Positions 12,284 to 18,912 of a stretch of DNA of 18,912 nt are shown here, piece after piece; the first letter of the stretch is position 1; each line of letters begins with the position of its first letter. The notes beneath the pieces are model-generated. The model was given only the letters and a program-made list of their open reading frames with translations, ran no database searches and was not told the DNA's origin. The DNA lies in assembly GCA_003663415.1 (NCBI GenBank), contig QMZY01000004.1:1-18912 (forward strand), read 5' to 3'. The position numbers were made by a program, and so were the translations under genes. The DNA comes from Candidatus Aenigmatarchaeota archaeon (GTDB lineage: Archaea; Aenigmatarchaeota; Aenigmatarchaeia; QMZP01).

Positions 12284-14008
12284 ATGACTGTAAGGTCTCC
12301 TATTCTGGTGTTGCTGGGGCATGTGGACCATGGCAAAACAACCCTGATTGACAAGATAAGGGGAACCGCTGTGGTTAAGGCAGAGCCAGGAGCAATTACA
12401 CAGCATATATCAGCAAGTTATGTCCCTGTGGATGTTATAAAAAAATACTGCGGGGATATGCTTAGAAAGATGAATATAGAATTGAATATTCCCGGTCTTC
12501 TTTGGATAGATTCGCCCGGTCATGAAGCTTTCACCACGCTTAGAAAAAGAGGCGGCGCAATTGCTGACCTTGCTGTTCTGGTTATAGATATTAACGAGGG
12601 TTTTCAGCCGCAAACAGATGAGAGTCTGAATTTTCTGAAACAGTTTAAAACGCCTTTTGTGGTTGCGCTGACAAAAATAGACAGGATTCTTGGCTGGCTG
12701 CCTTTGGAAAACGCGTGTTTTTTAGACAGTTTCAAACAACAACAGGAGAGAACGCAAAACGAACTGGAAGAAAAGGTTTATAAAATTGTTGCCCAGTTTT
12801 CTGACAGAGGTTTTTCGTCAGAAAGATTCGACAGGGTTCAGGACTTTGAGAAACAGATATGCCTGGTTCCTGTTTCTGGTGTCACTGGTGAAGGTGTTCC
12901 GGATTTGTTGATGGTAATAAGCGGCATTGCGCAAAAATATCTCAAAAACAGATTGGAGATTACGCCAGGAGAAGGAAAGGGAACTGTTCTGGAAGTGAAA
13001 GAGTTCAAGGGTATGGGAATAACTATAGACGTTGTTTTGTATGACGGTGAAATGAAAAAAGGGGATTATATTGTTATTGGCTCATCAAAAGGTGTTATAA
13101 CAACGAGGATAAGAGCAATAATGGTTCCTGAACCGTTAAAAGACACGAGAACAGAAAAAAGGTTCAAAAATATAGAATATGTTTCCGCTGCTGCAAGCGT
13201 TAAGATTTCTGCCCCGGGTTTGGAAACTATAGTTGCGGGCTCGCCTTTAAGGGTTGTGAGAGATGAAAAGGATGTTGAAAAAGCGAAAAAAGACATTGAA
13301 AGCGAAATTGAAGAGGTTGAGATAACAACAGAAAAAGAAGGCGCTATTCTCAGAGCAGACACCTTGGGAAGCCTTGAAGCGCTTGTGAAGACACTGAAGC
13401 ATGAAAGTCTTCCCATAAGAAAAGCCCTTGTTGGCGATGTTTCCAAGTCAGACATACTTGAGCTAAAAACAATGAAGGAGCCTGTTATATTTGCTTTTTG
13501 TGTCAGCTGTCCGGAAGACGTGAAAAAGCTTGCAAAAAGCAACAATGTAAAGATTTTCAGGTCTGATGTGATTTACCGTTTGATAGAAGAATACAAGGAA
13601 TGGCTTCAGGATAAGAAAAAAAGAGAGGAAGAAAGGATACTGGAAACAGTTACAAGACCGGGAAGAATAAAGGTTCTTCCCGGGTATGTGTTTAGACAGT
13701 GCAAACCTGCTGTTTTTGGTGTTGAAATTCTGAAAGGAATTATAAGGCAGGGATACAAACTTACTCTGAATGAAAATATTATGGGTGAAATCAGGGAAAT
13801 TCAATCCCAAGGCGAAACCGTTAAGGAAGCGAAAAGAGGCGAGAAGGTTGCTGTTTCAATGGACGGTGTGACTGTTGGCAAGGATTTTAAAGAGGGGGAT
13901 ATTCTTGATGTATATATTCCTGAAGAGGACCTGGAAAAATTAAAGAAAGTTAAATCAAAACTTGACGAGTCTGAAATAGAAATTCTAAAAGAAAAATATG
14001 GATGGTAA
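12284..14008 (+). CDS. infB: Translation initiation factor aIF5B
   Basis: aIF5B is the GTPase that promotes ribosomal subunit joining with initiator tRNA. The 574-residue protein has G1 GHVDHGKT at 12-19, the switch I Thr in GAITQHI (36-42), G3 DSPGHE at 76-81, G4 TKID at 130-133, and G5 VSGVTGEG. Domain II follows (GTVLEVKEFKGMGITIDVVLYDG), then domain III with ILRADTLGSLEALVKTL, and domain IV at the C-terminus (RPGRIKVLPGYVFRQCKPAVFGVEI, given here in outline). The length matches archaeal IF5B, and no intein interrupts the GTPase motifs. The final codons (KYGW-stop) overlap the start of the PAP2 gene by 11 nt, so the two are cotranscribed. Confidence 0.97.
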   Translation: MTVRSPILVLLGHVDHGKTTLIDKIRGTAVVKAEPGAITQHISASYVPVDVIKKYCGDMLRKMNIELNIPGLLWIDSPGHEAFTTLRKRGGAIADLAVLVIDINEGFQPQTDESLNFLKQFKTPFVVALTKIDRILGWLPLENACFLDSFKQQQERTQNELEEKVYKIVAQFSDRGFSSERFDRVQDFEKQICLVPVSGVTGEGVPDLLMVISGIAQKYLKNRLEITPGEGKGTVLEVKEFKGMGITIDVVLYDGEMKKGDYIVIGSSKGVITTRIRAIMVPEPLKDTRTEKRFKNIEYVSAAASVKISAPGLETIVAGSPLRVVRDEKDVEKAKKDIESEIEEVEITTEKEGAILRADTLGSLEALVKTLKHESLPIRKALVGDVSKSDILELKTMKEPVIFAFCVSCPEDVKKLAKSNNVKIFRSDVIYRLIEEYKEWLQDKKKREEERILETVTRPGRIKVLPGYVFRQCKPAVFGVEILKGIIRQGYKLTLNENIMGEIREIQSQGETVKEAKRGEKVAVSMDGVTVGKDFKEGDILDVYIPEEDLEKLKKVKSKLDESEIEILKEKYGW

Positions 14009-14543
14009 TCCCTGGTACTGGATAAGTTTAATCGGAGCGCCGGAAACATGGGTTGTTATGTCAATCGCTCTTGTTGTTGTTTATTTTGTTTTGAGGTTTG
14101 GTCTTAAAGGCGGGTCTGCGTGGGAGAGAAAAAAACATGTGTTTGGACGGTTTGTTTTGCTGCTTGTCGTTGCTTTAACTATTTCATGGGTTTTTACTCT
14201 TGCGCTGAAAGCTGTAACAAATATAGAAAGGCCCTGTGTTTCCTGTTCTGCGCAGACACAAAATTGCAATCCTTTTTGTCCCGAAGACGGGTCTTTTCCG
14301 TCAGGGCATGCCGTGACAATCTTTGCTGTGTTCACACTTTTGTATAAATTTATAAAGAGATACAGGTTTCTTGTTTTTTTCAGCATACCTGTTCTTGTTT
14401 CTTATTCGAGGATTGCTCTTGGTGTTCACAGGATGCCTGATGTGTTTATAGGCGGGATTATTGGGATAATAGTTGTTCATGGCGTGTGGAGCTTTGATAA
14501 AAGATTGGTTAAAAAGGAAGAAAAGGTGTGCAGGATAGGATAA
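13998..14543 (+). CDS. PAP2-superfamily membrane phosphatase with Cys-rich loop
   Basis: The 181-residue membrane protein has all three PAP2 phosphatase motifs: K71-x6-R78-P79 (KAVTNIERP), PSGH at 101-104, and SR-x5-H-x3-D (Ser137, Arg138, His144, Asp148). Six or so membrane segments are visible. Such enzymes dephosphorylate lipid phosphates or polyprenyl diphosphates on the outer membrane face; an undecaprenyl- or dolichyl-type carrier recycling role would fit an organism with a heavily N-glycosylated protein, but this is inference. Unusually, the loop between the first two motifs carries four Cys (80, 83, 90, 94; CxxC-x6-CxxxC), suggesting disulfides or a bound metal outside the cell. It overlaps infB by 11 nt. 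Shadow frames on the other strand are ignored. Confidence 0.92.
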   Translation: MDGNPWYWISLIGAPETWVVMSIALVVVYFVLRFGLKGGSAWERKKHVFGRFVLLLVVALTISWVFTLALKAVTNIERPCVSCSAQTQNCNPFCPEDGSFPSGHAVTIFAVFTLLYKFIKRYRFLVFFSIPVLVSYSRIALGVHRMPDVFIGGIIGIIVVHGVWSFDKRLVKKEEKVCRIG

Positions 14544-14567
14544 ACCGTTAATTAAAACTAACCGGTT
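14543..14567. terminator. Possible convergent terminator hairpin
   Basis: AACCG at 14543-14547 and CGGTT at 14563-14567 form a weak inverted repeat in the 30-nt spacer between the convergent PAP2 and methyltransferase stops. The stem is short and the loop long, so this is tentative. Confidence 0.2.
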
Positions 14568-14573
14568 ATGTGC

Positions 14574-15722
14574 TTATTTCTCCCATAACAAAAGACTTTC
14601 CCTTGTTATTCCTACCTTTTTTGTTCTGTCTCTTGTGCACCACCTTTTGTTCAGAACAAGGAGTTTTTTCACTTTAAATCCTGTTTTCTTTGCGATTTTG
14701 CAAAGGATTATATCAGAATCCACAACAGTGTGAGGAAAACAGCCATTGCCTGTTACTATTCCAAGTTTTGCTCCTTTTTTGCATATTCTGTAAAGCTCTT
14801 TTGTTACTTGTATAAGGTCAAGGAAATAGGGTTTTGCTTCTGGAGGGAGTGTTTCCGGAAGGGAATCAGAATATTCCAAAAGGTTTCTGTTGATTTCGTT
14901 TATGTCTGTGTCTATGCCTATGTAAGACCTGAGAGCCGGTTTTTCCTGAAACAGGTCCAGAAAAAGTTTTTGCTCTATTTCGTATACCTTTGAATATTCT
15001 ATTTTGTTAAGGTACGGCGGAGAGGTTATAACAGCGTCTATTGATTCGTTCTCTATCCTGAGTTTTCTTGCATCGCCAAAATCAACAAATGTTTTGCTCT
15101 CTTTTCTTTGAAAATTCTTAAGGTCTCTGAGCATTTTGTTAACTGTTCTTTGAAAAAATTTCCTTAGAGGCGGGACAGGCTTTTTCCTTATTTTTATCAC
15201 TGCGCCGTCTTTGTAGATATAGCTTGCCTTGACTGCGGAGTTCATAAGAGCCAGCATAAGGAAATTTCTTGTTTTCTCTGAAGGAATAAACATAATTTTG
15301 TTTCTGAAAAAAACCGCATCTTCCAGTGTTTCTTTCTTAAAGGCTTTTTTAACAAGAGGGGGTTGGCATGAAATGTCCGGTTTTTCAAATTTTTCTGAGA
15401 AAAGTTTTTTTGACCAGCATTTAAGTTCATTTAAATCATAACGGTCGGTTTTTGTTTTGGAAACAAAAACAGAAACAGGCTGAACATCAAAACCAATTGA
15501 ATTGATTCCTGATTCCTGAGATGCGAGAAGAGTGGTTCCGACGCCGCAAAAGGGGTCAAGAACTGTTTGCTCTTCTTTGATATTAAACATTCTGATAAGT
15601 TCCAGAACAAGGTCTCTGGAAAAGCCCTCCTTGTAATAAAACCAGTTATATACGGGCAGTTTTTTGTTTGGAACAAACGTTGCCAATTGTCCCCATTCCA
15701 GACATTCCTGAATTCTGAACAT
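14574..15722 (-). CDS. SAM-dependent methyltransferase (TSPPY type; DNA or tRNA target)
   Basis: The 382-residue protein has the SAM-binding DPFCGVGTT at 56-64, followed by GINSIGFDVQP, and the catalytic TSPPY at 233-237. TSPPY is the motif IV of amino-methyltransferases acting on DNA cytosine-N4 or adenine-N6. The conserved N-terminal YNWFYYKEGFSRDLVLELI precedes the SAM motif, so the order is SAM motif, a long insert of about 170 residues, then TSPPY. No restriction endonuclease or specificity subunit is adjacent, so it is either an orphan DNA methyltransferase or a nucleic-acid methyltransferase of the COG0863/COG1041 type. The start codon is 26 nt from a TATA-like box that it appears to share with the divergent HerA-like gene. 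Confidence 0.85.
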   Translation of the reverse strand: MFRIQECLEWGQLATFVPNKKLPVYNWFYYKEGFSRDLVLELIRMFNIKEEQTVLDPFCGVGTTLLASQESGINSIGFDVQPVSVFVSKTKTDRYDLNELKCWSKKLFSEKFEKPDISCQPPLVKKAFKKETLEDAVFFRNKIMFIPSEKTRNFLMLALMNSAVKASYIYKDGAVIKIRKKPVPPLRKFFQRTVNKMLRDLKNFQRKESKTFVDFGDARKLRIENESIDAVITSPPYLNKIEYSKVYEIEQKLFLDLFQEKPALRSYIGIDTDINEINRNLLEYSDSLPETLPPEAKPYFLDLIQVTKELYRICKKGAKLGIVTGNGCFPHTVVDSDIILCKIAKKTGFKVKKLLVLNKRWCTRDRTKKVGITRESLLLWEK

Positions 15723-15744
15723 ATAGAATTTTTATGAAAATGAT

Positions 15745-15752
15745 TTTTTATA
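15745..15752. promoter_or_regulatory. Shared TATA-like box for divergent leaderless genes
   Basis: The 51-nt spacer has one TATA-like sequence (TTTTTATA plus, TATAAAAA minus) near its midpoint. Its centre is about 26 nt from both the methyltransferase ATG at 15722 and the HerA-like ATG at 15774, the spacing for leaderless transcription in either direction. Confidence 0.45.
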
Positions 15753-15773
15753 CTTCAGTCCTAATAATTACTT

Positions 15774-17807
15774 ATGCTTTTAGGTAAAATTGTGGGATTG
15801 ACAACGACAAAAGAATTCGGATTCATTGCAGAAGCGAGAATAAAAAAGCTTGACTATGTGAGTATTAAGGATTCAGAAGGCAAATGGGTTCTTGGTATTA
15901 TAGACAGGGTTATTGCAGAAAGGGGGAAAACAAAGGGTTATGTGAAAGTTATAGGATACAGGGATAAGAGAGGTTTCCTGCAAACGCCAAGAATTCCCTT
16001 TTCTCCGGACACCCCTGTATATGCAGCAGAAGGTGATTTTATTAAGAAGATACTTGGCATCAGCGATAAAGGCGCATATATGGGGCTGCTGGAAGGATAT
16101 GATATAAGAGTTTATCTGCCGGTTGAACATCTTATTAAAAAACACATAGCTGTTCTTGCGAAAACAGGAGCAGGCAAGAGTTATGTTGCCGGTGTTTTGC
16201 TCGAAGAGTTTGCCGAGAACGGAGTTCCTGCAGTTGTGATAGACCCTCACGGCGAATATCACACTCTGAGTAAAGAAAACAAAAATCAAAAAGAACTCAG
16301 GTTTATGGAAAGGTTCGGAATAGAACCAAAATCTTACCAGAAACAAGTAAAAGTTTTTGGTATAAACAAAGGAAAGCCAATAAAGCTTAATTCAAAACTT
16401 TCGGCAGAGGAAATTATTTCAATGCTTCCAAAGGTCACAGAAGCTCAAAAGGGGATAATTTATTCTGTTGTGAAGAGCATGGAAAAGAGAGAGTATACAT
16501 TGAGGGATGTTATAGATGAGGTTTTGTCTGCCAAGTCTAATGCAAAATGGAACCTTGCGTCAATGCTTGAGTCTCTTGCGAATACGCGGTTGTTTTCTGC
16601 AAACCCGACCGGAACAGACGAACTTGTAAAGAAAAACCAGATTTCAATACTGGACCTCAGCGAAGCAAAACCAGAGCTTCAAAGTATTGTTGTTATGAAA
16701 ATAGCAGATGAGCTTTTTGCAGAAAGGAAAAGAGGGAAAATACCTGCTTTTATTCTTGTTGTTGAGGAAGCACATAATTTTTGTCCTGAAAGGGGTTTTG
16801 GCGAGGTTCCAAGCTCAAAAGTTCTGAGAACAATTGCAAGCGAAGGGAGAAAATTTGGGGCAGGGCTTATGATAATTTCGCAAAGGCCGGCAAGAGTAGA
16901 CAAAAATATTTTGTCCCAGTGCAACACGCAGATAATTCTGAAAATAACGAATCCTAATGACTTAAGGGCTGTCATTGATTCTATAGAAGGTGCGACAGAG
17001 GGATTGAAAGAGGAGATAAAGGATTTGCCTGTTGGTGTTTCGCTTGTGGTGGGTGTGACAGAACATCCCCTGGTCGTGGATGTGAGAACGAGAAGGACAG
17101 AACACGGCGGGGAGGGCATAGAGATAACTGAGAGGGAAGAAAAAGAAGGCGGTGTCTTGCTGTTTAAAAAAGTTACAAAAGAAGATGATATAAAAAGAAT
17201 TTACAAAGGCGTAGAGGATATTGTTTTGATAAATTATCCGTTATGGAGAGTTAAAACAAAATATAAAGGCAGGGTTTTGTTTTTATATATAGACGGGATA
17301 ACAGGAGAATTTGTTTTTCAGAAAAACGGTTTTCTTGAGAGAACAAAAAATATAAGGCTCTTTGCTGAGATGTCTCCGAGTGAAAGGGCTGTGATTGTTT
17401 ATCTTTTGAATCAGAAGGCAGCAACAATAGAAAAAATAGCAGAGGATTTGAAAATGCCTGTTTCAAAACTCAAGGAAACCGTAAAGGTGTTACTTTTAAA
17501 AAAATACATAGAAACAGACGGCTATATGTTTTCCTGCAAATTTGATTTGGATGTTCCTGATTTTTATCAGACGCAGGTCGCATTGAAACCTGAAAAAAGG
17601 TCTTTGAAGGGCATAACCCTTGAATTCATGGTGCCTTCTTCTGTTGCAGAAAAAACACTGAGTGTTCTTGGAATAGGGGCAGAGAGCATAGAAGAGGTTT
17701 ACTATCCTTACTGGATTATCACAAGAAAAGGAAGTAAATTCGCAATTGACGCAATAACCTCAAGGATTGAAATAGATTTGATTAAATGGATAAGCAGGCT
17801 TCTATAG
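15774..17807 (+). CDS. herA: HerA-like ATPase with winged-helix C-terminal extension
   Basis: The 677-residue protein has an N-terminal HAS-barrel (about 1-118), then the HerA/FtsK-type motor: Walker A AKTGAGKS at 129-136, VIDPHGEY at 155-162, Walker B FILVVEEAHNF at 326-336, and SEGRKFGAGLMIISQRP at 356-372 with the Arg-rich sensor region. HerA works with the nuclease NurA (and Mre11-Rad50) in archaeal end resection. No nurA, mre11 or rad50 is present here, so it could instead be a HerA-fold ATPase of another pathway. It is longer than characterised HerA (about 500 residues); the extra C-terminus has a winged-helix-like region (534-580) flanked by two similar YPxW...IDxIT segments (488-513 and 644-662). 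The TAG stop abuts the convergent DUF2284 stop with no spacer. Confidence 0.88.
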   Translation: MLLGKIVGLTTTKEFGFIAEARIKKLDYVSIKDSEGKWVLGIIDRVIAERGKTKGYVKVIGYRDKRGFLQTPRIPFSPDTPVYAAEGDFIKKILGISDKGAYMGLLEGYDIRVYLPVEHLIKKHIAVLAKTGAGKSYVAGVLLEEFAENGVPAVVIDPHGEYHTLSKENKNQKELRFMERFGIEPKSYQKQVKVFGINKGKPIKLNSKLSAEEIISMLPKVTEAQKGIIYSVVKSMEKREYTLRDVIDEVLSAKSNAKWNLASMLESLANTRLFSANPTGTDELVKKNQISILDLSEAKPELQSIVVMKIADELFAERKRGKIPAFILVVEEAHNFCPERGFGEVPSSKVLRTIASEGRKFGAGLMIISQRPARVDKNILSQCNTQIILKITNPNDLRAVIDSIEGATEGLKEEIKDLPVGVSLVVGVTEHPLVVDVRTRRTEHGGEGIEITEREEKEGGVLLFKKVTKEDDIKRIYKGVEDIVLINYPLWRVKTKYKGRVLFLYIDGITGEFVFQKNGFLERTKNIRLFAEMSPSERAVIVYLLNQKAATIEKIAEDLKMPVSKLKETVKVLLLKKYIETDGYMFSCKFDLDVPDFYQTQVALKPEKRSLKGITLEFMVPSSVAEKTLSVLGIGAESIEEVYYPYWIITRKGSKFAIDAITSRIEIDLIKWISRLL

Positions 17808-18299
17808 TTACTCTAATAACAGAATTGTGAAGTAGTGGTTTTGAGAGAAGGAAAAGCCTGCTTTTTTTGCTGTTTCAAACACATCTATGCCAAAACTCTC
17901 AAGTGTGGGTCTTTTCATAACCGGTTTTCTGCAGGGTTCTGGATAGGAGCATTTTTTACAAAAGCCGCACGCTGCTGAAAAAAAGACAAAGGCTTTATAA
18001 AAACCTGAGGAAACAAGTTTTTTCTCCATTTCCAGAAGAAGCGGCTGGAGTTTTATTTGAGTTTCAAGCGAGCCCGGAAGCTTTATCATAAACGCTCTTC
18101 TGTATTCAGATATTATATTTGCTGCTTCGTTGAAGTCCGGTGTGGCAGGAGGGCATGACCAGGATTTTCCGAACATCTCGCATCCGTGCATGCATTTCAA
18201 TCTTGTCCATCTATGCAAAACGATTTTTTTCACCGGAATGATTTTGGCTTCTGCTTTTATCTCTTTAAATAGCGGTTTTAGAATCTCTAATGGATTCAT
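17808..18299 (-). CDS. DUF2284 predicted metal/Fe-S-binding protein
   Basis: The 163-residue protein belongs to the DUF2284 (COG5423) family of Cys-rich cytoplasmic proteins. Conserved Cys are visible as C36-x3-C40-x8-C49 (CMHGCEMFGKSWSCPP) and C111-x2-C114-x2-C117-x5-C123 (CGFCKKCSYPEPC). The second group, CxxCxxC...C, resembles a [4Fe-4S] site. The RPTLESFGIDVFETAKKAGF end is typical of the family. No enzymatic role is established. Its start codon overlaps the stop of the upstream membrane-protein gene (TGATG), so the two are translationally coupled. Its stop directly abuts the HerA-like stop. Confidence 0.88.
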   Translation of the reverse strand: MNPLEILKPLFKEIKAEAKIIPVKKIVLHRWTRLKCMHGCEMFGKSWSCPPATPDFNEAANIISEYRRAFMIKLPGSLETQIKLQPLLLEMEKKLVSSGFYKAFVFFSAACGFCKKCSYPEPCRKPVMKRPTLESFGIDVFETAKKAGFSFSQNHYFTILLLE

Positions 18300-18613
18300 C
18301 AGCTCACCAGAAATATTACAATTGTGTACACGCCTTTCAGTGTTAATATTAGTCCAAAATAAAACATCCAGCCAAACACAAGATTATAAAAAGAAAGGAC
18401 AAGAAGGATTCCTGTTATAAGGTCTAGTAGACCTAAGATATCAAAATAAAAACCAGCTAAGGCGCCTGCAAGATAGGAATACAGCCCTTTAATAATGGCA
18501 AGAACGCCGATTGCAAGGATAAAGGTGTTTCCTTGAGCAGAAATGAACGGAACGATCATTCCTGCAACACCCGCAATCAGATCAAATATCCCGAATAGTA
18601 ACAGGAGAGGCAT
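18299..18613 (-). CDS. Small four-helix membrane protein
   Basis: The 104-residue protein is almost wholly hydrophobic, with about four membrane segments and few charged residues (Asp11, Lys42, Asp58, Asp64 and Lys93 among them). I do not recognise the family. The acidic positions in FDLIAG and LDLITG are part of a short repeated (F/L)DLI(A/T)G pattern in the first and third segments, suggesting an internal duplication of a two-helix unit. It overlaps the DUF2284 gene by one base. A TATA-like AT-rich stretch lies about 26 nt before its ATG. Confidence 0.7.
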   Translation of the reverse strand: MPLLLLFGIFDLIAGVAGMIVPFISAQGNTFILAIGVLAIIKGLYSYLAGALAGFYFDILGLLDLITGILLVLSFYNLVFGWMFYFGLILTLKGVYTIVIFLVS

Positions 18614-18650
18614 GTAAATTTTTTGAAAATCAGATTTAAAATACTATGCA

Positions 18651-18672
18651 TCTGCGAGCTAAAGTTCGCAGA
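18651..18672. repeat. Inverted repeat in divergent spacer
   Basis: TCTGCGA (18651-18657) and TCGCAGA (18666-18672) form a perfect 7-bp stem with an 8-nt loop. It lies between the two divergent start codons, just upstream of the TATA-like region of the minus-strand gene, and could be an operator or a small structured element. Confidence 0.4.
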
Positions 18673-18689
18673 ATTCTTGCTTCAGCATT

Positions 18690-18699
18690 TATTTAAAAA
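18690..18699 (+). promoter_or_regulatory. TATA-like box of the SIS-domain gene
   Basis: TATTTAAAAA lies about 29 nt before the ATG at 18724, consistent with a leaderless or near-leaderless transcript. Confidence 0.3.
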
Positions 18700-18723
18700 A
18701 AATAGTAAATAATTAATAAACAT

Positions 18724-18912
18724 ATGCAACCGAGACTAAAAAGATATAAACAATTTATTGAAAATGAGTATCTTTCTGGATTAACCAAAAATAAAGAGTA
18801 TTTATTAGATTTAAAAAAAGAGCTTGAGAATAAAATCAGGAACAAACAATTCAAGAGAATTTTATTTACTGGAATGGGGTGTTCAGCAATTGTTTCTGAT
18901 ATTATTAAGGGA
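18724..18912 (+). CDS. SIS-domain protein, N-terminal part (runs off the window)
   Basis: The frame is open from the ATG to the window end (63 codons). After a charged N-terminal helix (about 1-45), it reaches ILFTGMGCSAIVSDIIKG, matching the first sugar-binding segment of SIS domains (as in bifunctional phosphoglucose/phosphomannose isomerases, which read GMGGSAI). A sugar-phosphate isomerase or related enzyme is therefore likely, though the N-terminus alone cannot decide among SIS families. Like the MFS gene, the sequence is much richer in A/T than most neighbours. Confidence 0.7.
   Translation, partial: MQPRLKRYKQFIENEYLSGLTKNKEYLLDLKKELENKIRNKQFKRILFTGMGCSAIVSDIIKG

Noticed and set aside
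1..18912. tRNA genes, rRNA, CRISPR arrays, transposase genes
   Set aside because: None was seen on reading either strand; no regularly spaced repeats and no transposase motifs.

Overview
The window reads as part of an AT-rich archaeal chromosome. Archaeal-type information-processing genes are interleaved throughout: type 2 methionine aminopeptidase, Orc1/Cdc6, Kae1, aIF5B and a HerA-like ATPase. Many start codons have a TATA-like box centred about 24-27 nt upstream, the spacing expected of leaderless archaeal transcripts, while several internal operon genes and metK have Shine-Dalgarno-like sequences. Genes are compact and often overlap. The single-copy, stripped-down gene forms (225-residue NAD kinase, 99-residue alkyltransferase domain, 39-residue ferredoxin-like ORF) would suit a small-genome uncultured archaeon of the DPANN type. 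That placement is inference; no rRNA is present to test it.

Layout. 1-674 (minus) is the 5' part of a secreted or membrane-anchored protein packed with N-glycosylation sequons. It runs off the window edge. 743-1939 (minus) is a map-ogt-like pair. 1996-2166 is a possible leftover 3' end of an unidentified gene, next to a very AT-rich UNC-93-like MFS transporter (2185-3360) that looks acquired. 3444-5552 holds a DUF167 protein, a DedA/VTT membrane protein and a COG1373-type ATPase, with the decayed 3' end of a second ATPase copy at 5621-5715. 5770-6915 is a bacterial-type S-adenosylmethionine synthetase (metK) with a structured leader. 7352-10050 (minus) is a NAD kinase - kae1 - cdc6 run. 10216-12195 (minus) is a five-gene redox/Fe-S operon: thioredoxin, Mrp/NBP35-like ATPase, a mini-ferredoxin, a CPHC thioredoxin-fold protein and a CoA-binding protein. 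12284-14543 (plus) is infB (aIF5B) overlapping a PAP2 phosphatase. 14574-17807 is a divergent methyltransferase / HerA-like pair. 17808-18613 (minus) is a DUF2284 Fe-S protein coupled to a small membrane protein. 18724 to the edge (plus) is the N-terminus of a SIS-domain protein.

Most notable. (1) An 85/86-bp element occurs twice (6941-7025 and 10136-10221). It is closed by TTATAG/CTATAA and contains two hairpins, so each copy can fold as a three-way junction; one copy coincides with the predicted metK 5' leader. (2) The Mrp-like ATPase has lost the family's CPxC Fe-S motif and overlaps a 39-residue half-ferredoxin in which the first cluster Cys is His. (3) The dense-sequon surface protein at the left edge. 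(4) A 51-bp divergent promoter with one TATA-like box midway between two start codons. (5) Two gene remnants that record past duplication or replacement.
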